Below are positions 10,646 through 23,169 of a DNA stretch of 64,000 bases, piece by piece. The translations under genes and the position numbers were made by a program. The notes under the pieces were generated by a model. The model was not told the origin of the DNA and did no database searches. It saw only the letters and a program-made list of their open reading frames with translations. This DNA is from Nansenia antarctica (taxonomy: Eukaryota > Chordata > Actinopteri > Argentiniformes > Microstomatidae). The stretch's first letter is position 1. Every line of letters begins with the position of its first letter. Where the stretch lies: NCBI GenBank assembly GCA_963989245.1, contig OZ022354.1, positions 1,987,532-2,051,531 of the forward strand. The letters run 5' to 3'.

Positions 10646-12296
10646 GAAGGACAGGCTCGTTCCATTCCATGCATTACAATGAGCTTGTCCTCCATGTTCT
10701 ACCTCCATCAGCCTCCCCTGTAACAGTGCCATGCTGTGAGAGGAATACACAGACATGAAAGATACACACATACCCTTGTGTCTTTGCGAGTAAGGATTGG
10801 CTTGAAACAGCTTTGCATCGTCAGAGAACATTGCCTATTCATTTTGGTAATATACTATTGTAAAAACAGAAATCATCAAAAGAACTGAAGGGACATGAAG
10901 TCATTTGTTTGGTGTGTTTGTAGACTGGTATACTTCTGGCTGAAGGATATGAAGAACATTACAGAAATTATTCAAGCGATAAAAGGAAAAGTAACCAATT
11001 CCTCTAAATAATTTGAGTACAATCTGACAGAATCTCATATTGAGTGCATTTATATCTCCCAGAGGAATTGTGTAATTGTAATTTTGTGGAGTTGTTCCCA
11101 GATATGAATTATTATTATAATGCAATTTCAAAATAGGAAAACCTACAGTATTTCAGAACTGCAGCAATATCAATCAACAGATGATGGCTCTTAGAGTCAA
11201 ATACACACACACAGGGAAAAGATAGCTAAATAAGAGATACACAACTACAATGCTGTCTGTAATGAGAAAATAACAAACAGAAAATAGATAATGCTTGACT
11301 CAAACTGCAGTACATTTAAGCACTTAAGCAACCCATTACAATGAAAACACTCTAACATGAGTTCAAACTGATTTTCATCTTCGGAACCTTTGAAACTACA
11401 AATGCAATGTCAAGAGTCAGCATACCACTACAGTATATTAACAACTCGCAGTGGCAAAGCAATACCATACCAACAGGAAAAAGCAGTAAGCAGCTAGCAA
11501 GCTGTCAAGGTACCAGTGGTTAATGGATTGGATAAGCAGGCTATCCACATTAATCAGACATGACCTAAAATTGTCCAGTGTGGGCTACTTAGTAGCTGTA
11601 AAACATGGGTGGGGGCTACGCGGCAGCAACCAGACAGGAATCCAGTGAAGGAGGTAAAGTAGCTAATCTTTAAGTCGATGCCTAGTTTTGTTGCTACCAT
11701 GGGTACCACACACTCGCAGGCCAAGCCATTTGAAAATGAGTTTGAAGAGCATAGCGCTTAATGTGATCAACAATAATGTACTGTTTTAACTGTGAAAGGT
11801 GACTGAGTGCGACAGAGTGAGTTCAGCTGTGGTATTTGATGAGGGTCAAATATAAATGAATATGTCTTCTCCACCATGAGAGTTGTTGACCGACTATTTG
11901 CTTGATTCACGTCATCAAGCTGCAATAGGCCAGAGGACATAACATTTTCTTTTTGCACCAAATGACACGGTTGCATAACAAAAGATAACCCTAAATCCTG
12001 CTTTAACTGAGACATCTATAGTCTCTCTTTTTTGGGGCTGTATTGTTTATTCATAAGAAAAAAACGGAAAAAAAACATCTCCTTGGTAAATTCCAGCCAG
12101 CATCTGGGACAATTGATAGAGATGGCCGAGCAAATTGCCCATCTCCAGGGTGTACACCGTATGAGATGAGATAAAGTCTTCCTGCCATTACTCAGCTAGG
12201 CTGATAGGGTGAAGATGTCATGGCCACGGGCACCTCACCAGGACCCCATCCCCTTTCTCACCTTACCTATGGGAGCAACTGGAACGTACTTAAGGC
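10646..12296. other. unique AT-rich sequence, no gene seen
   Basis: About 1.65 kb with no frame longer than about 80 codons that looks real and no element terminus recognised. Confidence 0.5.
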
Positions 12297-13899
12297 TACA
12301 TACAACATACATACAGCACCATTATAACATACAACATACATACAGCACCATTACAACATACAACATACATACAACACCATTACTACATACAACATACATA
12401 CAACATACATACAGCACCATTACAACATACAACATACATACAGCACCATTACTACATACAACATACATACAGCACCATTACAACATACAACATACATACA
12501 ACATACATACAACATACATACAGCACCATTACAACATACAACATACATACAACATACATACAACACCATTACTACATACAACATACATACAACATACATA
12601 CAACACCATTACTACATACAACATACATACAGCACCATTACAACATACAACATACATACAACATACATACAACACCATTACTACATACAACATACATACA
12701 ACATACATACAACACCATTACTACATACAACATACATACAACATACATACAACACCATTACAACATACAACATACATACAACACCATTACTACATACAAC
12801 ATACATACAACACCATTACTACATACAACATACATACAACACCATTACTACATAAAACACCATTACTACATACAACATACATACAACATACATACAACAC
12901 CATTACTACATACAACATACATACAACATCATTACTACATACAACATACATACAACATATATACAACACCATTACTACATACAACATACATACAACACCA
13001 TTACTACATACAACATACATACAACATACATACAACACCATTACTACATACAATATGCATACAGCACCATTACTACATACAACATACATACAACACCATT
13101 ACTACATACAACATACATACAACATACATACAACACCATTACTACATACAACATACATAAAACATACAACACCATTACTACATACAACATACATACAACA
13201 TACATACAACATACATACAACACCATTACAACATACATACAACACCATTACTACATACAACATATATACAACACCATTACTACATACAACATACATACAA
13301 CATACATACAACACCATTACTACATACAACATACATACAACATACATACAACACCATTACAACATACAACATACATACAGCACCATTACAACATACAACA
13401 TACATACAACACCATTACTACATACAACATACATAAAACATACATACAACACCATTACTACATACAACATACATACAACACCATTACTACATACAACATA
13501 CATACAACATACATACAACACCATTACTACATACAACATACATACAACACCATTACTACATACAACATACATACAACATACATACAACACCATTACTACA
13601 TACAACATACATAAAACATACATACAACACCATTACTACATACAACATACATACAACATACATACAACATACATACAACACCATTACAACATACATACAA
13701 CACCATTACTACATACAACATACATACAACACCATTACTACATACAACATACATACAACACCATTACTACATACAACACACATACAACACCATTACTACA
13801 TACAACATACATACATCATACATACAACATCATTACTACATACAACATACATACAACACCATTACTACATACAACATACATACAACATACATACAACAC
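12297..13899. repeat. 1.6-kb minisatellite, 29-bp core with 11/13-bp spacer repeat
   Basis: The core contains ACACCATTACTACATACAAC, alternating with a variable number of ATACATACAAC units; variants include AGCACC and TACAAC. There is no stop in several frames, so a 640-codon frame (mostly His, Thr, Tyr) and several reverse frames run through it. These are not genes. The array is interrupted by the L2 LINE and resumes at 16973. Confidence 0.97.
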
Positions 13900-16800
13900 A
13901 GCTACACCGGCAGCCCTCTCTGCCGCCTACTCCTTTTCTCATTCCCCTAGACCTCTGGCCGAGGGGGAGGCACAGGACTCCTCATCTCGCCCAAGTGGTC
14001 ACACACTGTCCTTCCCCTGGCACACTTGTCTACATCCTCCTTTGAATTTCATGCTGCTTTTGTCTCTTCCCCGGTCAAACTCCACATTGTTGTCATCTAT
14101 CGCCCTCCAGGCCAACTCGGTGACTTCCTAGGCGAGATGGATGGCCTTCTCAGCTCCTTCCCTGATGATGGCACTCCGCTCGTACTACTAGGTGACTTCA
14201 ATTTCCAATCTGAGAAGCTTCTCTCATCTGGAGTACTTGACCTTCTCCTCTCCTTCGGCCTTACCCTGTCCCCCTCTCCTCCGACTCATAAGGCAGGCAA
14301 TCAGCTCGACCTTGTCTTCACCAGATCTTCCCACACTTCCAACCTTACCGTTACCCCTCTTCCAGTTTCTGATCACCACTTTATATCCTTCTCCCTTCCC
14401 CTCAAAACTTCCTCTTCCCTCTCAGCCTCTAACCACTTAAGACCCTCTCGTCGTAACCTACGTACCCTGTCCCCCAGCGCCCTCTCTTCTTCTGTCCTAT
14501 CCTCCCTACCCTCTGTCGAATCCTTCTCCCTTCTATCCACTGATGCGGCATCCTCAACCCTCCTGTCCGCTCTCACCTCATCCTTCGACACCCTCTGTCC
14601 ACTAAACTTGAAGCCAGCTCGATCCTCTCCTCGAGCTCCCTGGCTCTCTGAAACGCTACATGCTTGTAGACTAGAGCTCAGAGCAGCTGAGAGGAAATTG
14701 AGAAAAACTGGCCTTTCTGATGACCTTAACCTCTATCACTCTCTCCTTGCCAACTACGCCTCCTCGGCATCAGCTGCTAAAACATCCTACTATCATTCAA
14801 AAATGCATTCTTCTGCCTCTAATCCTAGAAAACTGTTCTCCACTTTCTCTTCACTCCTTAATCCACCTCCTCCCCCTCCTCCTTCCTCCCTGTCCGCCGA
14901 TGACTTTGTCACCTACTTTGAAAAAAAGGTGGACGACATCAGCAGCACCTTTCTCCCCCCACCGCTCCCTCCTCCCACTAACAATGCTAACACTGTTCCC
15001 ACTAACAATGCTAACACCCCTTCCAAACTCTCCCCTCGACACTCGATCTCTGGATTGTCATCTTTTTCCCCCCTCTCCCCCGATGAGATTCTCACACTTA
15101 TCACATCAAAGCGGGCAACCACATGCCCTCTTGACCCCATCCCCTCCCCTCTTCTCCAATCCATTTCCGCCGACATCCTTCCTTACCTTACCACCCTAAT
15201 CAACTCCTCCCTATCCACTGGATCTGTCCCAGCGGCCTTCAAAATAGCCAGAGTCAAGCCTCTCCTCAAGAAACCTACCCTTGACCCATCATCTGTCCAC
15301 AATTACAGACCGGTATCCCTTCTCTCCTTCCCTTCCAAAACCCTTGAACGTGCGGCATCTAAACAACTGACTGACTATCTCCGGAAGATGGATCACTTAG
15401 ACCCCCACCAATCCGGCTTCAAGGCTGGGCATTCCACTGAGACTGCGCTCCTTGCTGTCACGGAAGCCCTCCACTCTGCCCAAGCTTCCTCCCTCTCCTC
15501 TGTTCTCATTCTCCTTGACCTGTCTGCTGCCTTCGACACAGTTAATCACCAGATCCTTCTCTCCATCCTCTCAGACCTGGGCATCTCTGGCACCACACAC
15601 TCCTGGTTTTCTTCCTACCTGGCGGGCCGCTCCTACCAGGTGACCTGGAGAGAATCGCTATCTTCTCCAAGAACCCTCTCCACTGGAGTTCCCCAGGGTT
15701 CCGTCCTAGGGCCCCTACTCTTCTCCCTCTACACCAAGTCTCTTAGCTCGGTAATCTCTTCACATGGGCTCTCCTACCACAGCTACGCAGACGACACTCA
15801 ACTCTTCCTGTCCTTCCCCCTGTCTGATGTACACGTGGCAACCCGTATCTCAGCATGTCTCGCTGACATTTCAACTTGGATGGCTGACCACCATCTCAAG
15901 CTCAATCTTAACAAGACCGAGCTCCTCTTCATCCCCGGGAAAGCCTGCCCTCTCCAAGACTTCTCCATCACAGTGGAGAACTCTACTGTAACCCCCTCCC
16001 TGACAGCCAAGAACCTTGGAGTGATCCTGGATAACCGACTATCCTGTGCGGAGAACATTGCAGCAACGGCTCGCTCCTGCAGATTCCTCCTCTACAACAT
16101 CAGAAGGATACGACCATTCCTTACCAGAGAGGCAGCGCAACTCTTGACCCAGGCACTGGTCATCTCCCGCCTGGATTACTGCAATGTACTCCTGGCTGGG
16201 CTCCCCGCTTCAGCCATTAGACCTCTGCAGCTCATCCAGAATGCTGCTGCCCGGCTGGTATTCAACCTCCCCAAATACTCGCATGTCACCCCTCTCCTTC
16301 GCACCCTGCACTGGCTCCCGATAGCAGCTCGCATCAGATTCAAGACCCTGGTGCTTGCATACCAGGCAGCTAAAGGGACAGCCCCTGCCTACCTGAAGGA
16401 AATGGTAACCCCCCAAACCCCTGCCCGCTCACTCCGTTCCTCCACCTCGGCTGGCCGACTGGCCCCACCTCCTCTACACAGCAGTCGGGCTGCCCGATCA
16501 CGTCTCTTCACACGTCTGGCTCCCCGCTGGTGGAATGAGCTCCCCACGGCTGTCAGAACGGCAGAGTCACTACCCATCTTCCGTCGTAGACTGAAGACCC
16601 ATCTCTTCAGGTTACATCTTAACTGCTCCTCCTGAGGCATCTTCTGACCCTCACCACTACGTCTCCTAAAGACACCCGCTTTCCCCTCTACTGTGTCCCT
16701 AAAAACTTCTACTGCCCCCCTTGTACAGTTTCTCAGTTTCTCCAGTAATAAAATAAATAAAAAATAAAAAATAAAAAAAAATAAAAAACTTTTAGTAGAA

Positions 16801-16972
16801 GGTGATAATAGGGAGAAGGTTTTTCCTTCTATCAGTGGCCCCGGGCCCGAGCTAGAGTACTCTTCCTGCAACGAATAGTGGACTGCTGATTCACATGCTT
16901 AGTATTCAAATGTATTGATTGTAAGTCGCTTTGGAATAAGGCGTCTGCTAAATGCCAAAAATGTAAATGTAA
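13900..16972 (+). mobile_element. L2-clade LINE, 5' truncated, inserted in a minisatellite
   Basis: The element starts inside the endonuclease domain and runs to a complete 3' end. That end has the conserved GTAAGTCGCTTTGGAATAAG and GCGTCTGCTAAATGCC segments and an ATGTAAATGTAAA tail. The same minisatellite lies on both sides, with ACAACAC at 13893-13899 and again at 16973-16979. This is either a 7-bp target duplication or a consequence of array phase. The 3' UTR (16636-16972) holds an A-rich AATAA run near 16748-16790. Confidence 0.93.
13914..16635 (+). CDS. L2 LINE ORF2: endonuclease and reverse transcriptase (defective)
   Basis: This encodes the protein that nicks target DNA and copies the LINE RNA at that site. 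The apurinic-type endonuclease region carries YRPPGQ, LVLLGDFNFQ (about 14182-14208) and SDHHF. The reverse transcriptase carries LDLSAAFDTVNHQIL, STGVPQGSVLGPLLF and the catalytic SYADDTQLF (YADD at 15784-15795). The C-terminal region with LPIAARIRFKTLVLAYQAAK leads to a TGA at 16633-16635. The catalytic RT aspartates are intact. The 5' part of the endonuclease is missing. A one-base frame shift lies near 13958, where a SHSPRPL-like stretch changes frame into GRGGGTGLLIS, and in that second frame a stop precedes it at 13948-13950. From about 13951 the frame is open for nearly 900 codons. No ORF1 is present. Assignment to the L2/CR1 group rests on motif resemblance and the 3' tail. Confidence 0.9.
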
Positions 16973-17094
16973 ACAACACCATTACTACATACAACATACA
17001 TACAACACCATTACTACATACAACATACATACAACATACATATACAACATACATACAACACCATTACTACATACAACATACATACAGCACCATT
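16973..17094. repeat. continuation of the 29-bp minisatellite after the L2
   Basis: Same ACACCATTACTACATACAAC core and ATACATACAAC spacer as at 12297-13899, resuming immediately after the L2 tail. It ends at AGCACCATTACTTCTACTAC. Confidence 0.95.
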
Positions 17095-17731
17095 ACTTCT
17101 ACTACTATGTTTTCTTTCCCACAGAATTGCATTGATTTGAGTTTGGCAGACAAGAAACACAATAGTGCAACCAGCGTGAATACATATCTGATGTATGTCA
17201 TGATACGCACATCCATCCAAGTAATCATCCCAATTTTAACATAATTGATTCACTTTTCTAGATAAGTCTTTTGCAAATAGCAACATGGATGCACAATAAG
17301 GCGTACTGCAAGTCTAAGACAAGCATGCATTCTGAACATTGAGAAATGGGCAACTCGCTAAAAGTGGTAGCTCAAGATCTTTCTGTGTCCTTTGGAGAGC
17401 AATGCTAATTGCGCAGAGAATTGATCTGGTGGCCTATAAGTCTACTGAATACAGAAAGAGATTAACTTATGAATGCGGGAAAATGCTGACACACACAACT
17501 TATGTCAAATGTGTACATTCACTGTTACAAAGTAGGCTGAGGGAAATATCTCCCCATCGGGCAATATTTTGCATGAATGACTCACTCTTCTGATCTTTTT
17601 TTTACTGCCAATTGATAGAATAATTATTTGTAATGTCTGTAGTAATAGCAATAATAGCTGTAGTGGTAAGAGTGTTAGTGGCAGTACAGTACTGTTGCTT
17701 TGCATATACAGTAATAGATCAGATTAGATAG
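17095..17731. other. unique sequence, no gene seen
   Basis: No exon recognised. A short degenerate AAT/TAG-rich stretch lies near 17637-17690. Confidence 0.5.
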
Positions 17732-17828
17732 AAACACTTTATTTGGATAGTCCTTAGAAACTACAAACTGAAAGTCTGTTGATAGGTTGTAGAGAATCTA
17801 TAGGTGGACTTTCCAAATAACGTGTTAC
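17732..17828. mobile_element. small inverted-repeat element (about 97 bp)
   Basis: The left end is AACACTTTATTTGGATAGTCC-like. The right end inverted is AACACGTTATTTGGAAAGTCC-like. The ends match at about 19 of 21 positions and there is no coding capacity. It looks like a MITE; the superfamily is not determined. Confidence 0.6.
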
Positions 17829-17933
17829 AGAAACCATTACATCAAGCATCGATTTAAGAACATTCTCTATTATGTCCACCACCACATCTGTCTAGTAATA
17901 CAGCATACACGGCAAACCAAATGTGTCACTAAA

Positions 17934-18050
17934 GGCCTGTTTCCCGGATACAGATGAAGCCTAGCCCTGTATAACATGTTAAATAGAACATTTCCATTGG
18001 CATGCATTTTAGTCAAGGGTTAGGTTCATCTGTATCAGAGACATGAGCCC
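17934..18050. mobile_element. small palindromic element (about 117 bp)
   Basis: The left end carries CTGTTTCCCGGATACAGATG and the right end inverted carries TGTCTCTGATACAGATGAA. The GATACAGATGAA core and the following CCTA are shared. It resembles the abundant fish MITE family whose ends read GTTTCCCGGACACAGATTAA. No coding capacity. Confidence 0.6.
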
Positions 18051-18360
18051 TATAAAGTTGTGTCTGATCTGCTCACTGGTTGACGCCTGGTCACTAGACC
18101 TGACCTTATTGGTCTATTTCTCTCAAGCCTACTTTTCTGGTTAAAAGCAATTGTTACTTGGTCAACCGATCATTGATTTATGACCTATGGTGTATAGGGG
18201 ATGGGATTATTGTTTTTTAATCCATATGAATTGTGACCGCCACTACATCAATTAGATTGCTGCTTCTGACCATTGACCTGCATCATATTCCTTTCATTCC
18301 AGTACACTGCATGGGAACATTTCAATAATAAACACATACTGTGATGCATAAGTAATGGAA

Positions 18361-18391
<31 letters not shown>

Positions 18392-18900
18392 CACCATAGT
18401 ACTGAGCTAACAGGTACCAATACACCAATATGTATGTTTAATCTAAGGTATTAGATTCAACCGAAAGTGATAACCAACACTTAATACACTTTGGCAAAAC
18501 GGATCCCTCAAGTCAAGTTGTGGAGTCTGCTAGCACCCTTTTGCAAGCTACTAAGTGTAAAGTGTTTGATCCATTCTAGAATGTCCATGTGTAAAAACCA
18601 AGTGGGTTACTGAAATAATGTTTAACTGCCATGGCTCATGTTTGACTGCGTTTATTACAAGTTTAGCTTCAGAAGACCAATAGCCTACTCAGTTTGAAAT
18701 GTTCAAATGTACATGGAGGAAATATGACTGTCCATGGTTTGGTTAAATGTGGCGGTAGAATTACATATAGGTCTAAAATAGCCTATTTATAATAGACACA
18801 CAACGTCGTTTAGAGGCATTGTTGACTCTGTACTTCAGCCTTGCTTTACATCACTGTGGATGAGAAGAGGTCTGACACGGCCGAGCTAACGGAACTGCTG
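18051..18900. other. unique sequence with a short GAT microsatellite
   Basis: A GAT trinucleotide run of about ten units lies at 18359-18390. Otherwise nothing is recognised. Confidence 0.6.
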
Positions 18901-19391
18901 CAACCTCAACCCACTGAACCAGCCTCAGACCCACTGAACCAGCCTCAACCCACTGAACCAGCCTCAGAACCACTGAACCAGCCTCAGAACCACTGAACCA
19001 GCCTCAGAACCACTGAACCAGCCTCAGAACCACTGAACCAGCCTCAACCCACTGAACCAGCCTCAGAACCACTGAACCAGCCTCAGAACCACTGAACCAG
19101 CCTCAGAACCACTGAACCAGCCTCAGAACCACTGAACCAGCCTCAGAACCACTGAACCAGCCTCAGACCCACTGAACCAGCCTCAGAACCACTGAACCAG
19201 CCTCAGACCCACTGAACCAGCCTCAGAACCACTGAACCAGCCTCAGAACCACTGAACCAGCCTCAGACCCACTGAACCAGCCTCAGAACCACTGAACCAG
19301 CCTCAACCCACTGAACCAGCCTCAGAACCACTGAACCAGCCTCAACCCACTGAACCAGCCTCAGAACCACTGAACCAGCCTCAGAACCACT
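18901..19391. repeat. 20-bp minisatellite, about 24 copies
   Basis: Unit CCTCAGAACCACTGAACCAG, with CAGACC and CAACC (19-bp) variants. The variants are scattered rather than grouped. Confidence 0.97.
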
Positions 19392-20528
19392 CTCTAATGA
19401 ACTGTTCAACATCGTGCAACACACACATACATAATGGTGTGGTGTATCTCATTAGTTCATTGATATTGGTATGGTATACGATCAGATTTGTCGTTCCTGA
19501 ATTATACGAATGAATATGGTTCCAACGCAAATGGCGTATAAATAAGTGAACGTTTTTAGAGGTAATGATTTATTACATAGTGTATTCATATCTACAATTA
19601 AAAACATCACCTACATGCAAATTGCATTGCACAATATAATGGAAAGATGAGAGACGGACTAGGAATGCCTATAAATAGCTTACCTGGTTTTCTAGTAACA
19701 GGTGGTGATGTGATATGGTCTCTCTCCGGCCCGGTGCAGAGATCCCTCCAGATATGGCTTTATTAATTCAGTGAAGGCAACGCATTCTAAAAAATCTTTG
19801 CGAAATCATAACGTATCCTTGTGGCACCATCGCCCACACGGTATCCACGCACTGAAGCAATGTGTAAAGACCGTCAAACATCCCGCACTTCAAAGAATAA
19901 CATGCTTTTTCCATATTTCTCAACCGGCAGCGACATTGGAGATCCTTTCCATCCACATCTCTTGCAGGCAGCGCATGGAATACAGCATCCCTCACCGTGC
20001 GCTGCGGTGCCACAATGACTGGCTGAACACCACATGCGATGTGTTTCAACTCACGTCAACCGAGGCAGTTCTTTATTTCCTCGCGGACCACTCACGGTTT
20101 TCCTCGATCATTAAATATTCCATGAATTACTTTGACAGTTCAATAATGACATCTACTCTGCACAAAAGATACATCCAAGCTACGCTACACTGATCACTCG
20201 CGCAAGGAGCGCTTTTAAATGCAATTCTCTGTGAGCACTGCGGTAGGATGTCCTTACGGAATGGACCTGCAGGCTGCAGTGAAGGCATGACCGCAGAAGC
20301 ATGAGCCGGTTACATCTTTTTCTCCCCGAAACTGTGTTTTTTTTTTTAAGGTAGTCCCTTATGTAACATATTGCATTGATTCACGTGCTTAGAGTAAATC
20401 TATTAATAATCTCTGTGCCATCAAAGGTAATGCCTGGTATCTGTATAGCCTCCTCTATTCGAGTATCCTAATCATGACTCAGTTTGTTCACTACACATCA
20501 GAGGAAACTCACTTGCAGATCCCTCTGT
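19392..20528. other. non-repetitive block with overlapping open frames, unassigned
   Basis: About 1.1 kb of complex sequence. Open frames exist on both strands: plus 19771-20193 (140 codons) and minus 20049-19768 (93 codons). The minus frame is followed within about ten bases by AATAAA (TTTATT on the plus strand near 19759). I recognise no domain, and the plus frame has no family resemblance. It could be a terminal exon, a conserved non-coding element or chance. Confidence 0.3.
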
Positions 20529-20990
20529 GGTCCATGTAACAGACAGCTGTGTTTCACCCCTGGTCCATGTAACAGACAGCTGTGTTCCACCCCTGGTCCA
20601 TGTAACAGACAGCTGTGTGTGACCCCTGGTCCATGTAACAGACAGCTGTGTTTCACCCCTGGTCCATGTAACAGACAGCTGTGTGTCACCCCTGGTCCAT
20701 GTAACAGACAGCTGTGTTTCACCCCTGGTCCATGTAACAGACAGCTGTGTGTCACCCCTGGTCCATGTAACAGACAGCTGTGTGTCACCCCTGGTCCATG
20801 TAACAGACAGCTGTGTGTCACCCCTGGTCCATGTAACAGACAGCTGTGTTTCACCCCTGGTCCATGTAACAGACAGCTGTGTGTCACCCCTGGTCCATGT
20901 AACAGACAGCTGTGTTTCACCCCTGGTCCATGTAACAGACAGCTGTGTGTCACCCCTGGTCCATGTAACAGACAGCTGTGTTTCACCCCT
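20529..20990. repeat. 33-bp minisatellite, 14 copies, two alternating variants
   Basis: The unit starts GGTCCATGTAACAGACAGCT and ends CACCCCT. The variable position reads GTGTTTCACC or GTGTGTCACC, and the two types largely alternate, suggesting a 66-bp dimer as the amplified unit. The unit is a multiple of three with no stops in several frames, so the 135-186 codon frames here are not genes. Confidence 0.96.
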
Positions 20991-21056
20991 GGGTCCTTGT
21001 GGACGTGAGCAGCTGCAGGTGCGTTGCATTTTGTCGTTCTATTTATTCTGCACTGC

Positions 21057-21106
21057 ACACCATACGGTTAATAACACACCATACGGTTAATAACACACCA
21101 TACGGT
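21057..21106. repeat. 19-bp tandem repeat, about 2.6 copies
   Basis: Unit CACCATACGGTTAATAACA. Confidence 0.9.
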
Positions 21107-22716
21107 TGTATCACACAAGATCAATTGACCACAGAGGATAATGACTACACGAAGTACTCATAGGCCTACAGTAGCCTACACGTTGTGTTGGTGATTAGCC
21201 TGGGCAGTTTGAGTTTGAGTTTTATTGCAAATCTGATCCTTTAGAAACTGACTGTATTTGCATAGTGTGTGTCAGGCAGATCACCTCTTAACAGTTAATT
21301 GTTCGTTTTAGAATAATTGGATGTAGCTTGGGGAACTGAAACAACTTCTCAGGCAATGTTAGTCAACACATGAGAGTAGCAGCACACTGAACGCCTCAGC
21401 TCCATCACCCTGAGGTCCAGCCCACTGAGGCGAAGAAGCCTATAGATTTCATTACTAATTCACCAAACCACCTCAGTTACGCTGCAGTCCCACAGGGAGA
21501 TACTGGATCTGATCCCCTTTTTCACAGTTGTCCTTTCACCTTACCTCTAAAATGATTGTTTTTTTTATATTTATAAAGATGAATCAAACAATGAACTGGC
21601 TGGCCTGAACCTGACAGATTACATTTAAAGGGACATTACACTCAAAAATAAACATTTGTCAAATGCTTTCAAATGCTTTTTTTTTCATTTTGCAGGGCAG
21701 TGCACCTTTTAGCATTAAATATCCCTCCCTTGTGAGTAACACCTGTGTCTGGTTATCCATATCGATGTTATACAGCAGTTACGGAGAGCTGCAGTATTTA
21801 CTTACAGTATGTTACCTCCATGAATGCATATGATACATGGTTTGGTGACTGAGAACAGAAGAACAATATCTTTTGAAAATATTAGCCGATACACATGGTT
21901 ATACCAGATCACCAAACAGACACTTCATGTATTATTGTGCTTACTATGGGTCAAGACAGCAGTATGTGCTGGAATATTAAGTCCATGTGACAACGCTGTT
22001 CAATTATGCACAACAGATAAGCCCTCCTAGCCTTCATCATTATGTATCATTTTGCAAGGGAAACTACTTATCTGAAATTATGCTTTGAAAGATAACCTAA
22101 CTGGTGCACAATTAACTTGAAGTTTGCACTTTAATAATATTCTACAATCTACTGAACCAGCCAATCAAACTATTCATATTCACAACGCATCCTGTCTTTG
22201 TATTCCTCTCAGTGTTTCGGTCACATACATCTTTGCCACCCGTGAGTTTACTGACCACCAGGGGGCGCAGAGTGATAAGTTTCTCTCTCCACAACAAACT
22301 TCAGCGGTAAATGTGATCATGCTGTGTAGACTGACCTTGAGAGCCTACTCTAATGATTTACATTTAAAGGAAGAATACCTTATTGGATTATTGGCAAGGA
22401 AATGTACGATGTATATACACTGACGTCAGGGGAAACCATGTCCCAGCATAGACAAACCAATAGAATGATAATGTGGACAGTTAAATACAATTGAGCTTTG
22501 CGCTGCCATTGGATTGGATATATATGTATAATATATATATGTATCATTGTTTCGATAAAACCAACCATTTGGGACACTTTTTTTATATAGTATTCTCTTT
22601 TTTAAAACAGTTTCATTTCCCACGTCAAATTAATTACAGGCTATCTATGTTCTGTCTTCTAAACTATCATGCAACACAACGCTCATTAGCAACAACCTGC
22701 ACATTCCGACGATGCA
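21107..22716. other. unique sequence, no gene seen
   Basis: Near 21627 the sequence TTTAAAGGGACATTACACTC looks like one end of a fish DNA transposon, but no partner end is visible. Otherwise no exon or RNA gene is recognised. Confidence 0.4.
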
Positions 22717-23169
22717 CTGGTATGTATCCCTAGATCAGAACCTGGTATGTATCCCTAGATCAGAACCTGGTATGTATCCCTAGATCAGAACCTGGTATGT
22801 ATCCCTAGATCAGAGCCTGGTATGTATCCCTAGATCAGAACCTGGTATGTATCCCTAGATCAGAACCTGGTATGTATCCCTAGATCAGAGCCTGGTATGT
22901 ATCCCTAGATCAGAACCTGGTATGTATCCCTAGATCAGAACCTGGTATGTATCCCTAGATCAGAACCTGGTATGTATCCCTAGATTAGAGCCTGGTATGT
23001 ATCCCTAGATTAGAGCCTGGTATGTATCCCTAGGTTAGAGCCTGGTATGTATCCCTAGGTTAGAGCCTGGTATGTATCCCTAGGTTAGAGCCTATGGTAT
23101 GTATCCCTAGGTTAGAGCCTGGTATGTATCCCTAGATCAGAACCTATGGTATGTATCCCTAGGTTAGAG
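22717..23169. repeat. 25-bp minisatellite upstream of snai2, about 18 copies
   Basis: The unit starts CTGGTATGTATCCCTAGATC. Variants TAGATCAGAA, TAGATCAGAG, TAGATTAGAG and TAGGTTAGAG are ordered from left to right, as expected if the array expanded stepwise. It ends about 370 bp before the snai2 start codon. Confidence 0.96.

Noticed and set aside
12209..14131. 640-codon open frame rich in His, Thr and Tyr
   Set aside because: It is a translation of the minisatellite plus the first bases of the L2 insertion. The repeat merely lacks stop codons, and there is no splice or start context.
20472..21090. Several 135-186 codon frames on both strands
   Set aside because: Products of the 33-bp minisatellite. 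All frames are equally open.
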